This document shows, piece after piece, positions 1-9,413 of a stretch of DNA of 64,000 nucleotides. Position numbers and translations under genes: made by a program. The notes under the pieces are model-generated. The model did no database searches. It worked only from the letters and a program-made list of their open reading frames with translations, and was not told the origin of the DNA. Positions within the stretch are counted from its first letter, which is position 1, and each line of letters starts with the position of its first letter. The DNA comes from CAWAYH01 sp963786195 (lineage in GTDB: Bacteria; Acidobacteriota; Vicinamibacteria; Vicinamibacterales; 2-12-FULL-66-21), in assembly GCA_963786195.1 (NCBI GenBank), contig CAWAYH010000011.1, forward strand, positions 310,001 through 374,000. Reading direction: 5' to 3'.

Positions 1-305
1 CCAACGCTGCAGCCGCGACCACGGCAGCCTGTATTTCCGGCTCGAGATTCCTGCCGGCGCGTATCCGGGCGTCCAGGCACCGGTGCCGGTGGTCGGTGTG
101 GCCAACGTGCTCGTGGTCAACCGCTCGATGCCCGACGAGTCTCGCATACGACATCACGCGGACGCTCTTCGAGAAGCAGCCCGAGCTGGCCGCCATCCAT
201 CCTGAGGCGAGGAATCTCTCGCGCGAGCGGGCCGTGACCGGGTCTCCCGCCGAGTATCATCCGGGAGCCATGCGGTTTTTTCGCGAGCAGGGAAGCTGGA
301 AATGA
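1..305 (+). CDS. TAXI-family TRAP transporter solute-binding protein, C-terminal end (frameshifted)
   Basis: This is the 3' end of a periplasmic substrate-binding protein of a tripartite (TRAP) transporter; the rest lies outside the window. One frame gives GVANVLVVNRSMPDE up to about base 140, and the protein continues in the next frame with LAYDITRTLFEKQPELAAI to the stop at 303-305. The pattern of a beta strand, then an acidic turn, then D-I-T-x-x-L-F-E, then A-A-I-H-P-E-A is the usual TAXI C-terminus. One indel near 140-150 joins the two frames. The next gene starts inside the stop region (ATGA-type junction), as expected for a TAXI binding protein followed by its fused permease. The substrate is unknown; TAXI proteins usually bind carboxylates or amino acids. 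Confidence 0.75.
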   Translation, partial: NAAAATTAACISGSRFLPARIRASRHRCRWSVWPTCSWSTARCPTSLAYDITRTLFEKQPELAAIHPEARNLSRERAVTGSPAEYHPGAMRFFREQGSWK

Positions 306-2424
306 ATCTCGCCATAGATGGCGAGATTCCGACGGACGTTTCACCCTTTCGGAAGCTGCACGGTTTCACTCGGTCAGCGGTCGCAGTTCTTGCCACGTTT
401 CTCTCGCTCTATTCCCTGTACTGGGTACTGTTCATCGTCCAGCCGCAGGTTTATCGCGTCAGTTTTCTGCTGATCGCGCTCGTCCTGATCTTTCTGCTTC
501 TGCCGCGCCGGCGCGACATGATCGCGAGTCCGGTTTCGATCCTCGACTGGTTGCTGGTCGCCGTCTCCATCGCGGCGCTCGCATGGCCGATTCTGGACTT
601 CCAGCAGTTCGTTTACCGCGCCGCCGATCCGCTTGCCGATCGATCTGGTGTGCGGCGTCGATCGCGATCGTCCTCGTGCTCGAGGCGACCCGGCGAACCG
701 TCGGGTGGATCCTGCCGGTCACCGCGGCCATCTTCATCGTCTACGGGTGGGCGGGACCTTACTTCGATCGACTCGGCCTGTCGCTGATCGCCCACCGGGG
801 ATACGGCATGGAACGGCTCGTCGGGACGCTGTTCATGACCCTCGAGGGGATATTCGGCGTACCGCTCGACGTCGCGTCGACCTACATCATCCTCTTCACG
901 ATCTACGGCGCGGTCCTCGAGCAGTCGGGGGCGGGCCGGTTCTTCATCGACTGGACGATGGCCGCGATGGGGCGGTCGCGATCGGACGCGGCGCCGGGCC
1001 GCACGGTCGACGCTCGCCGGCTTCCTCCTCGGCACCGTCTCCGGCAGCGGCGTCGCGACGACCGTGATGCTGGGGTCCGTGGCCTGGCCGCTGCTGCGCG
1101 GTGCCGGCTACAGCGCGGAAATCGGCGGCGCAATTCTCTCCGCCGCCGGCATCGGCGCGCTGCTCTCCCCGCCGACTCTTGGGGCCGCCGCATTCCTGAT
1201 CGCCGAGTTCCTGAAGATCTCGTACCTGCGAGGTGCTCGCATGGCCACGATGCCGACCCTGCTGTACTACCTGTCGATCGTCCTGATGATCGAGGCGGAT
1301 ACCCGCCGTCTGCGTCCCGGCAAGGTGCCACCCCGCAAGGTGCCTGGCACCTTTTCCGAAAACGCGCCAGTCACTGACGTGGGGGAGCTCACCTGGCGAT
1401 ACGGGTACCACTTCACGTCGCTCGTGGCGATTGCGGTGTTTCATGGTGATCGGAATGTCGGCGTTCCGGGCGGTGTTCTGGGCGACGGTCCTCGCCGTCG
1501 CCCTGAGCTTCATCCGGCGCGAAACAGCGCTGACGCCACGACGGCTGGCCGAATGCGCTCCAGGCCGGCGCGACGGGGATGCTCGGTGTGTGCGCGACGA
1601 CGGCAACGGCCGGCATCATCGTCGGCGTCGTGACGCTGACCGGGCTGGGCCTGAAGATCTCCGGCATCATCGTCGCAATGGCCGGAGGGCAACTGCTCCT
1701 GACCGTCGTCTACTCCGCGCTGGCCGTCTGGCTGCTCGGCCTCGCGGTGCCGGTCACCGCGTCATACATCATCGCCGCCGTCATGGTCGCACCCGCCCTG
1801 GTGCAGGCCGGCGTCCCGGACGTCGCGGCTCACATGTTCATCTTCTACTACGCGGTCCTCTCCGAGGTGAGCCCTCCCACAGCGTTGTCTCCCTTTGCCG
1901 CCGCGGCGCTGACCGGCGGCAATCCGTTCATGACGATGATGCTGACGTGGAAGTACACGCTCCCGGCGTTCCTCGTGCCGTTCGTGTTCACGCTGACGCC
2001 TGACGGCGTGGGTGTGCTGATGAAAGGAACGCCGATGGGGATTCTGGCGGTGACGGTCACCGCTGCGGTCGGCATCGCCGCGCTGGCCGCGAGCCTCGGG
2101 GGCTGGCTGATTGGGCCGGCGTCCAAGGCCGAACGAGCCTTGTTGGCGCTGGGTGGTGTCCTACTTTGTTACGCGGCGCCCTGGGCGGACGCCGCCGGTC
2201 TGACCCTGATCGGGGCGGTACTCGTTCGTGCACTTCAGGTGGCATCGAGAAGAAAGACGGGGCCGTCTGACGGACGTAAACGGCTGAAAGATAGCCGGTT
2301 ACAGGGAGGCGGCGGGGAGAGGTTAACGCGGGGCGGTTCCAAAGGGCCAGTTTTGGTCCGGCCGAAAAGTGGCCAAACTGCCGAAAAATGTCAACCAGAA
2401 TGGGTGCAGAGATGCCATCAATAA
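302..2424 (+). CDS. TRAP transporter fused permease (DctQM type), broken by about four frameshifts
   Basis: This is an inner-membrane permease that fuses the small 4-TM and large 12-TM TRAP subunits and would take up the substrate delivered by the upstream TAXI protein. Conserved pieces appear in order but in changing frames: 302 to ~630 (N-terminal TM helices), ~650 to ~1005 (YGWAGPYFDRLG, FGVPLDVASTYIILFTIYGA), ~1010 to ~1435 (GTVSGSGVATTVMLGS), ~1440 to ~1565 (ETALTPRRLAE), and ~1570 to 2424 (TGMLGVCATTATAGIIVG, FYYAVLSEVSPPTALSP). Similarity stops near 2265, and the open frame runs on to 2424, overlapping the next gene, so a fifth indel just before a TGA at 2268-2270 is possible. A REP-like palindrome lies in the coding region at 1337-1355. 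No piece of the usual fold is missing, so read errors are more likely than decay. Confidence 0.75.
1337..1355. repeat. short REP-like palindrome inside the TRAP permease gene
   Basis: The bases AAGGTGCC-T-GGCACCTT form a perfect 8-bp dyad with a single-base centre, followed by TT. A second half-copy (AAGGTGCC) precedes it at 1322-1329. It falls in a poorly conserved loop between two transmembrane blocks and is read in frame as KVPGTF. Palindromes of this GGTGCC...GGCACC kind are common dispersed elements in several phyla; here only one copy was seen. Confidence 0.5.
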
Positions 2425-2964
2425 AGGGGTCAGCCGCGAGAGGCGAATCGGGCTTCACCCTGATCGACATGCTCTTCGTGATTGCGCTGATCGGGCTGTT
2501 GTCGACGCTCGCAATACCGGGTCTGATGCGCGCCAAGGGCGCAGCGCAGTCGGCGTCGGCGCTCGCAACGCTGAAGGTGGTCAACAGCTCGCAACTGAGC
2601 TTCGCGATCACGTGCGGTCTGGGCTTCTACTCGCCAGATCTCCCGACGCTCGGCGTGAAGCCGCCGGCAGCCGTGGACGCGTTTCTTCCGCCCGAGCTGG
2701 CGAGCGGACCCACGTTCATCAAGAGCGGGTACAACTTCAGTCTCGCGGGAACCGGGATCCCTGGAGCGCCGGCATCCTGCAACGGGCTTGGCGGCAGGCG
2801 CTGCGGCGTCCGGCTACGCGGCGGTCGCAGACCCGCTGGATCTGACGCCGCCCGCTCGCCACTTCGGCACGAACGCGGACGGCGCGATCTGGGAACACAC
2901 GGCGTCCCTGGCGGCGACGATGCCTGAAACGGGTGCACCGCTCGCGGGTGCACCCCTCAAGTAG
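2412..2964 (+). CDS. Type IV pilin-like protein with prepilin N-terminus (one frameshift)
   Basis: A small surface or secretion pseudopilin. After a short basic leader (MPSIKGSAARGESG) comes the cleavage site G/FTLIDML followed by a long hydrophobic helix (FVIALIGLLSTLAIPGL). The residue at mature position 5 is Asp and not the usual Glu. A Cys pair typical of a pilin globular domain follows (ITCGLG, ASCNG). Near 2785-2795 the protein moves to another frame and continues as LAAGAAASGYAAVADPLDL to the TAG at 2962-2964. An upstream in-frame ATG at 2388 would give a longer leader; 2412 gives the more typical length. It has no linked pilus assembly genes here. Total length is about 180 residues. 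Confidence 0.7.
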
Positions 2965-3115
2965 GTGCCCAGCCTCGGCGCTCGGTTCACGGCGTTGGCC
3001 TCGACGCCGCTGGACCGACGCCGGGGCTGCTCCCCACCCCAAGTCCTCCCACACTCGTAAACAGCTTCACATCTGCTATCGTAAGGCCCTTCAAACCTTG
3101 GGGGAGGGGTCTTTG

Positions 3116-5962
3116 ATGCTTCAGAGTACCAGGCGTTGCGCGGCAGTGCTGGGCGTGTTGTTGCTGGTCTCGTCCGCGGCCGCGGCGCAGACCATTACGA
3201 CGCCGAAGCAGCACTTCGGCTTCAACATCGGCGACGATTATCAGCTCGCCACATACACGCAGTTCACTGCGTACTGGCAGAAGCTCGACAAGGAATCGGA
3301 TCGGATGAAGGTGGTGGAAATCGGCAAGACGGCCGAGGGCCGTCCCCACCTGATGGCGATCATCACCTCGCCTGAGAACCACAAGAACCTCGAGAAATAC
3401 AAGGACATCGCCCGGCGCCTGGCGCTCGCCGAAGGACTCACCGACGATCAGGCGCGCGCTCTTGCGAGGGATGGCAAGGGTGTTGTCTGGTTCGACGGCG
3501 GACTGCATGCGACCGAAGTGCTCGGCGCGCACCAGTTGATCGAGACGGTGTATCAGCTCGTGAGCCGCACCGACGCCGAGACGACGCGCTTCCTGAACGA
3601 CCTCGTCATCCTTGCAGTGCATGCCAACCCTGACGGGATGGAGCTGGTCTCCAGCTGGTACATGCGGAACAGCAACCCGCAGGAGCGATCCACGGGCAAT
3701 CTTCCGCGCCTGTACCAGAAGTACGTCGGCCACGACAACAACCGCGACTTCTACATGTCGGCCCAGCCCGAGTCGATCAACATGAACCGGATCCTCTACC
3801 ACGAGTGGTTCCCGCAGGTGATGTACAACCACCACCAGACGGGCCCGGCGGGGACGGTCATGTTCGCGCCGCCGTTCCGCGATCCGTTCAACTACAACTT
3901 CGATCCGCTCGTGCCCGCGCAGCTGGATCTCGTCGGCGCGGCGATGCACAGCCGTTTCGCATCGGAGGGCAAGCCGGGCGTGACCAGCCGTCGAGGCTCG
4001 AGCTACTCGACCTGGTGGAACGGCGGCCTGCGGACGACGGTCTACTTCCACAACATGATCGGGCTGCTCACCGAGACCATTGGCAACCCGACCCCGATTT
4101 CGATTCCCTTCATACCGTCGAAGCAGCTTCCCGACTCGAACCTCCACTTCCCGATCGAGCCGCAGACGACGTGGCACTTCCGTCAGTCGGTTGACTACTC
4201 GGTGACGGCCAACTACGCGGTGTTCGACATCGTGTCGCGCAACAGGGAGAACTTCCTCTTCAACATCTACCGGATGGGGAAGAACTCGATCGAGCGCGGC
4301 AACCGCGACAGCTGGACGCCGACGCCGCGCCGCGTGATTGCCGTGCAGAACGCCGCCGGCGGTGGACGCGGGCGCGGGGGAGAAGCGGCGGCCGGAGGCG
4401 ACGAACCCGACGCAGGGGGTCGGGGCGGCCGCGGTGGCGCCGCGCCCGAGCTCTTCACGAAGATGCTGCGCGATCCAGCGACGCGCGATCCGCGCGGGTT
4501 CATCCTGCCGTCCGATCAGGCGGACTTCCCGACGGCGACGAAGTTCATCAATACCCTGATCAAGACCGGCGTGACCGTCCATCGGGCGACCGCTCCTTTC
4601 ACGGTCGCCGGCAAGAACTATCCGGCGGGATCCTGGGTCGTGAAATCGGCGCAGGCATTCCGGCCCCACGTGCTCGACATGCTCGAGCCGCAGGATCATC
4701 CCGACGACATTCCGTACCCGGGAGGTCCGCCTACGCGTCCGTACGACAGCGCGGGCTGGACCCTCGCGTACCAGATGGGCGTGAAGTTCGACCGCATCCT
4801 CGAGGGCTTTGACGGGCCGTTCGAGAAGGTCACCGGACTGCAGAAGCCGCCCGCGGGGAAGGTTACCGGAACGGCCGGCGCGGGATACGTGTTCAGCCAC
4901 GGCGTGAACGATTCGTTCGTCGCGATCAACCGGCTCCTGGCGGCGGGCGAGGACGTGTCGTGGGTGACGACGGGCGCGCAGCCGGGCGCGTTCTTCGTGG
5001 CGACGAAGGCTTCAACGGCGGCGCTGGTGAACAAGATCGCCGCGGATCTCGGGGTCAGCTTCGAGGGCGTCGCGGCGCGGCCGGCCGGCGACGCGATCAA
5101 GCTCCGCAGGCTGCGCGTGGCGCTCGCGGATCAGTACGGCGGATCGATGCCGTCGGGCTGGACGCGCTGGCTCCTCGAGCAGTTCGAGTTCCCCTTCGAG
5201 GTCGTGTACCCGAAGGCGCTCGACACCGGAACGCTGTCGAGCCGTTATGACGTCATCGTGTTCCCGTCAGGTGTGGGTCCCGCGGTCGGCGGTGGGGGCC
5301 GCGGTGGCGGTCGCGGCGGCGGTGGTGGCGGGGCCGGGGAGCAGGGCGGGCGCGGCGCGGGCCGCGGCGCCAACATTCCCGCCGAGTTCCAGGATCAGCT
5401 GGGCGCGTACACGCCCGCCCAGACTGGTCCGCAGCTCAAGAAGTTCCTCGAGGATGGCGGGACGATCGTCGCGGTGGGCCGCTCGGCCGCGAATTTCGCG
5501 CAGCTGTTCGACCTGCCCGTCGGGAATCACCTCGTCGAGAGGACCTCGGACGGCTCGGTTCGCCCGCTGCCGTCGGAGAAGTTCTACGTCCCGGGCTCGG
5601 TTCTTCGCGCGGCGGTCGACAACACGGCGCCGATCGCCCACGGCATGACGAACCCGGTCGATGTCTTCTTCGACAACAGCCCCGTATTCCGGCTCGAACC
5701 CGACGCCGCGCTCAAAGGCGTCCGTCCGATCGCGTGGTTCGACAGCGCGACGCCACTGAGGAGCGGCTGGGCCTACGGACAGGGCTATCTCGAGAGCGGA
5801 GTGGCCGCTCTGGACGCGTCCGTCGGCAAGGGCAAGCTCTACCTGTTTGCGCCGGAAATCACCTTCCGCGCGCAGCCTCACGGCACGTTCAAGTTCCTGT
5901 TCAACGGGATCTATCTCGCGGCGCGAACGCCGGGGGCGGGAACGTCGACGGCGAGCCGGTAG
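3116..5962 (+). CDS. Secreted M14-family zinc carboxypeptidase-like protein
   Basis: A 948-residue exported metallopeptidase. The ATG at 3116 is preceded by a GGGGGAGGGG ribosome site and begins a Sec signal peptide ending near AAAAQ25. The peptidase domain (about 30-400) has the zinc motif H131-A-T-E134, the NPDGMELVS block, a later His pair (YNHH, 239-240), and LTETIG, whose E320 is the likely general base, so it looks active. After it comes a Gly/Arg-rich linker (about 412-442), a middle beta domain, a second Gly/Arg-rich stretch (about 722-750), and a C-terminal domain that resembles class I glutamine-amidotransferase folds (YDVIVFPSG). The gene is intact. A longer upstream reading to 2933 lacks a signal peptide and is rejected. 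A paralogue lies at 31597-34671. Confidence 0.85.
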   Translation: MLQSTRRCAAVLGVLLLVSSAAAAQTITTPKQHFGFNIGDDYQLATYTQFTAYWQKLDKESDRMKVVEIGKTAEGRPHLMAIITSPENHKNLEKYKDIARRLALAEGLTDDQARALARDGKGVVWFDGGLHATEVLGAHQLIETVYQLVSRTDAETTRFLNDLVILAVHANPDGMELVSSWYMRNSNPQERSTGNLPRLYQKYVGHDNNRDFYMSAQPESINMNRILYHEWFPQVMYNHHQTGPAGTVMFAPPFRDPFNYNFDPLVPAQLDLVGAAMHSRFASEGKPGVTSRRGSSYSTWWNGGLRTTVYFHNMIGLLTETIGNPTPISIPFIPSKQLPDSNLHFPIEPQTTWHFRQSVDYSVTANYAVFDIVSRNRENFLFNIYRMGKNSIERGNRDSWTPTPRRVIAVQNAAGGGRGRGGEAAAGGDEPDAGGRGGRGGAAPELFTKMLRDPATRDPRGFILPSDQADFPTATKFINTLIKTGVTVHRATAPFTVAGKNYPAGSWVVKSAQAFRPHVLDMLEPQDHPDDIPYPGGPPTRPYDSAGWTLAYQMGVKFDRILEGFDGPFEKVTGLQKPPAGKVTGTAGAGYVFSHGVNDSFVAINRLLAAGEDVSWVTTGAQPGAFFVATKASTAALVNKIAADLGVSFEGVAARPAGDAIKLRRLRVALADQYGGSMPSGWTRWLLEQFEFPFEVVYPKALDTGTLSSRYDVIVFPSGVGPAVGGGGRGGGRGGGGGGAGEQGGRGAGRGANIPAEFQDQLGAYTPAQTGPQLKKFLEDGGTIVAVGRSAANFAQLFDLPVGNHLVERTSDGSVRPLPSEKFYVPGSVLRAAVDNTAPIAHGMTNPVDVFFDNSPVFRLEPDAALKGVRPIAWFDSATPLRSGWAYGQGYLESGVAALDASVGKGKLYLFAPEITFRAQPHGTFKFLFNGIYLAARTPGAGTSTASR

Positions 5963-5972
5963 GAAGGCAACA

Positions 5973-6040
5973 AGGACAAGGGAAAAGGGACAAGGGAAAA
6001 GGGACAAGGGAAAAGGGACAAGGAAACCCTTGTCCCTTTT
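5973..6040. terminator. Bidirectional terminator hairpin built from 14-bp tandem repeats
   Basis: Three and a half copies of a 14-bp unit (GGGACAAGGGAAAA) run from 5973 to 6028. The last copy pairs with a following inverted copy: AAAAGGGACAAGG at 6011-6023 and CCTTGTCCCTTTT at 6028-6040, with a 4-base AAAC loop. A T-rich tail follows on the plus strand (TTTTCGTTTTT) and an A/G-rich one precedes it, so it can stop transcripts from both converging genes (M14 peptidase and the histone-like gene). Confidence 0.8.
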
Positions 6041-6046
6041 CGTTTT

Positions 6047-6532
6047 TCAGCGACGCGCGCGCGCGGCCTTCCTGGCGGTCCTCTTGACCTTCCGCGCCTT
6101 GCGCCGGGCGGCGCCGGCGGTCTTCATCGCCGACCTCTTAGTTTTGCGCGCCGCCTTCTTCGCGCCCTTGCGAGCCGTTCGTGCCGAACGGCGCACGGCG
6201 GCCTTCACGGCACGCTTGACTCTCTTTACGCGGCGCTTGATCGTCTTCGTTGCGGTCCGCCCGACGGCCGCGGTCCGTTCCGCCGCGCCTGAGACCGCGC
6301 CCGCTGCTGCCGCGCCAGCCGACTTCGCGGTCGAGACGGCCGGCTTCGCCGCCGAGACGGCCGACTTCGCCGTCGAGACGGCCGACTTCGCCACGGTCGT
6401 TGCCGTGCCGGCCGCCTTCTGCGCCGTCTCGGTCACAATGCGCGTCGCGCTCCCGATCGTGCTGCCGACGACTTCCGCGGTCTGCGTGAGCGCGTCGTCC
6501 CCAGGGGTTCCCGTCACGTGTTCATCGGACAT
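6047..6532 (-). CDS. Lys/Ala-rich histone H1-like protein
   Basis: A 161-residue, strongly basic, low-complexity protein. The N-terminal 40 residues are acidic to neutral (MSDEHVTGTPGDD). The middle (about 45-80) holds repeats of the type STAKSAV / SAAKPAV, and the C-terminal half is K/R/A-rich (VKRVKRAVKAAVRR, KKAARKTKRSAMK). This is the composition of histone H1-like nucleoid proteins, which bind DNA through disordered basic tails; no folded domain is evident. The gene converges with the M14 peptidase and shares its terminator. DNA binding is inferred from composition only. Confidence 0.65.
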   Translation of the reverse strand: MSDEHVTGTPGDDALTQTAEVVGSTIGSATRIVTETAQKAAGTATTVAKSAVSTAKSAVSAAKPAVSTAKSAGAAAAGAVSGAAERTAAVGRTATKTIKRRVKRVKRAVKAAVRRSARTARKGAKKAARKTKRSAMKTAGAARRKARKVKRTARKAARARR

Positions 6533-6672
6533 ACATGCTCCCTTCGCTCCATTCCTGTAATCGTAGCGCCCAATTCACGACGCGACGCGCCACGCTCGAA
6601 AAACGTGACGCGCATAGTAACAGAGAGTCAACGCGAATAGTCCACCGAACTTAGAATTGGACGACGAATTTC

Positions 6673-6936
6673 TTGCGAGAGACGCACCGTTACGACGATC
6701 GGATCCTTGCAGCGCTGGCAGTTCACGGCCTCATCCCGCGGCCGGACACCGCGCCCGCGAAGCTGCGTGACGCCGTTGGGGACCTTTACAGATATGAAAT
6801 CAGACGTCTCCGCGCCGAGCTCGTCGCGGGCCGGATCGCGCGCCGCGACTACGCCGGGTGTGTCGTGGAGCTACGGAAGAGGTATTGGCTGTTGTCGGTG
6901 CCGGTCCAGGCGTGGACTCGACAGGAAAGTGGCTAG
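6673..6936 (+). CDS. Small conserved-looking hypothetical protein upstream of ATPase
   Basis: An 87-residue soluble protein with no recognised domain. It looks alpha-helical and rich in Arg (YDDRILAALAVHGLIPRP, LRDAVGDLYRYEIRRLRAEL). The reading starts at a TTG; the true start may differ. It ends 9 bases before the ATPase gene at 6946, so the two are probably cotranscribed and could be partners. Coding character (regular amphipathic helices, no low complexity) supports a real gene. Confidence 0.55.
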   Translation: MRETHRYDDRILAALAVHGLIPRPDTAPAKLRDAVGDLYRYEIRRLRAELVAGRIARRDYAGCVVELRKRYWLLSVPVQAWTRQESG

Positions 6937-6945
6937 GATAGCGAT

Positions 6946-9395
6946 ATGCAGGACTTCGAAAAGCTCGGTCTTTTCTACCTCGGTCGACGATACGACATCG
7001 CCGCCGGCAAGACCCTTGACGAGCCTGTCCTCTACGATTCGCGCGACCTGGTGACCCACGCCGTCTGCGTCGGCATGACGGGTAGCGGGAAGACCGGGCT
7101 GTGCCTGGCGCTCATCGAGGAAGCGGTCATTGACGGGGTTCCTGTGCTCGCCATCGATCCGAAGGGGGATCTTGCAAACCTGCTGCTGACCTTTCCGCGG
7201 CTCGCCCCCGAGGACTTCGAGCCGTGGGTGGACCCGGACGAGGCCCGCCGGCAGGGCATGACCGTCGGGGCGTTCGCGCAGGCCGAAGCCGAGAAGTGGC
7301 GGAAGGGTCTGGCGGACTGGGGCCAGGACGGTGCCCGCATCGAACGACTCCGGCAAGCGGCCGAGTTCGCGGTGTACACGCCCGGCAGCAGCGCAGGCCT
7401 GCCCGTGTCCATCATGAGCTCGTTTGCAGCGCCCCCGGCCTCGGTCAGGTCGGACGGAGAGGCCCTGTCCGAGCGGGCCGGCAACACGGCCACGAGCGTG
7501 CTGGCGCTGGCCGGTATCGACGCTCAGCCGCGCAGCCGGGAGCACACGTTGCTCACGGCGCTGTTCGGCGGGGCCTGGGCCGAGGGTCGCGACCTCGATC
7601 TGCCGGGCCTCATCCAGCAGGTACAGTCGCCGCCCTTCGAGAAGATCGGCGTGCTCGACCTTGAGGCTTTTTTCCCGGCTCGCGACCGGTTCGAGCTGGC
7701 GACGCGCGCTCAACGGCCTGCTCGCCGCGCCCGGCTTCGCCCAGTGGCTGGAAGGCGAGCCACTGGATCCGGCAAGCCTCCTGCGGACGAGCAGCGGGAA
7801 GCCCCGTGTGGCGATTCTGTCGATCGCCCACCTCGGCGACGCCGAGCGGATGTTCGTCGTGTCGCTCGTGATGAACCAGCTCGTCGCGTGGATGCGGACG
7901 CAGACGGGCACGTCGAGCCTTCGGGCCCTGGTCTACATGGACGAAATCCTGGGCTATTTCCCGCCCGTGGCGAATCCTCCCTCCAAGGCGCCGCTCATGA
8001 CGCTCTTGAAGCAGGGACGAGCGTTCGGACTGGGAGTGGTCCTCGCGACGCAGAACCCGGTGGACCTCGACTACAAGGGCCTGGCGAACACCGGCACGTG
8101 GTTCCTGGGCCGGCTGCAGACCGATCGCGACAAGGCGCGGATGCTGGACGGCCTCGAGGGCGCCGCCGGTGCCCTGGACCGCGCCGAGACGGATCGGTTG
8201 CTGTCGGCGCTCGGCAAGCGGGTGTTCCTGCTGCACGACGTGCATCAGAAAGCTCCAATCGTTTTCCAGTCGCGCTGGGCGCTGTCGTACTTGCGTGGAC
8301 CCCTGTCACGCGATCAGATTCGGCAGTTGATGGCAGGGTCAGAAGCCGGAAGCCAGAGGCCAGGGGCCCGAGATCAGGGGCCAGGGGCCGGGGGGCAGAG
8401 GCCAGGGGCCGGGGCACAGAGGCCGGGAGCCGGAGGGCAGAGGCCAGGGGCTGGAGGACAGATTCCAGCTGCTGCAGCCTCGCCACCGATTCTACCGCCG
8501 GGCATCCAGCAGTTCTTCGTTCCCCCATCCGTGGCCTCAGGAACCGGCGCTCCGGTCCGCTATACGCCCGGCGTGATTGGCATTGCGCGTGTCGGATATA
8601 CGGACGCCAAACTTGGTGTCGACGAGGTCCGCGACGTCATCTATGTCGCGCATTTCCATGAGGGAGCCGATTGCGATCGACTGGGAGTCCGCATCGAGGG
8701 TGGACGTTCCGGCCGCGACCTGAAGACATCCGCAGCGTCCGGCGCGGTTTTCGGGGCGGTGCCTGCGGCAGGCATGCAGGCGAAGAGCTACGGCGGCTGG
8801 AGCAAGGATTTCGGTCGCTGGCTCGGTCAGGCCGAGAAGCTCGAATTGATGAGCCGAAAGGACCTCAAGCTGACGTCGCGTCCCGGCGAAACGGAGCGCG
8901 ACTTCAACGTCCGCGTGCAGGAGGCAGCGCGGGCGACGCGTGACGCCGCGGTGGAAGCCCTCCGAAAAAAGTACGCGTCGAAGCAGGCGCAACTCGCCGA
9001 GCAACGACGTCGCGCGAAAGCGTCGGTCGAGCGGGAGTCGGCCCAGGCATCGCAGCAGAAGCTCCAGACGACGGTCTCGGTCGGCGCCACGATCCTCGGC
9101 GCGCTGTTCGGCCGCAAAGTCGTCGGCGCAGGCACAATCGGCCGGGCGACGACCGCGGCGCGAGGCGTGAGCCGGAGCATGAAGGAGGCTGACGACATCC
9201 GCGCGCGCGAACGAGTCGCTCGAGGCCGTAAACACGCGTCAGCAGGCGCTCGAAGGCGAGATAGAGGCGGAAACGAAACGCATCGCCGGCGAATTCGACG
9301 CGCAGGTACCAATCGAGCGCGTCGCCCTGACGCCGAAGCGCGGGCAGATCTCGGTCCAGGCCGTCGGCCTGGGCTGGGTGCCCGCGCCCGAGTAG
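6946..9395 (+). CDS. HerA/FtsK-like P-loop ATPase with coiled-coil C-terminus (two frameshifts)
   Basis: A large ATP-binding protein of the HerA/DUF87 class, about 815 residues. Walker A is GMTGSGKTGL near residue 45, Walker B is LVYMDE near 325, and the sensor region reads VVLATQNPVDLDYKGL. The protein runs in frame 1 to about 7700, frame 2 to about 9205, then frame 3 to the TAG at 9393-9395 (ending VQAVGLGWVPAPE). Both shifts fall in CG-rich runs. Between the ATPase core and the C-terminal part lies an in-frame 21-bp minisatellite coding for QRPGAGG repeats (about 8354-8461). The C-terminal 300 residues contain a long charged coiled coil (ALRKKYASKQAQLAEQRRR) and a short hydrophobic Gly/Ala segment. 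HerA-like ATPases move DNA or act in conflict systems; no nuclease gene is adjacent, so the role is open. Confidence 0.75.
8354..8461. repeat. In-frame 21-bp minisatellite in the ATPase gene
   Basis: Four near-identical 21-bp units lie at 8378-8398, 8399-8419, 8420-8440 and 8441-8461 (core AGGCCAGGGGCCGGGG), with a degenerate copy before them from about 8354. Because the unit is 21 bp the frame is kept and encodes QRPGAGG/QRPGAGA repeats. A very similar GGCC/GGGG sequence occurs non-coding at 36121-36176. Confidence 0.8.
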
Positions 9396-9413
9396 GCATC
9401 CGTCAGAGAGCTG

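Noticed and set aside
2933..3115. N-terminal extension of the first M14 peptidase
   Set aside because: Arg/Pro-rich, removes the signal peptide from the N-terminus; the ATG at 3116 has a strong ribosome site.
2987..4900. 637-residue open frame on the minus strand
   Set aside because: It is antisense to the intact M14 peptidase gene, is Arg/Val/His-rich without any domain, and arises from GC-rich third positions.
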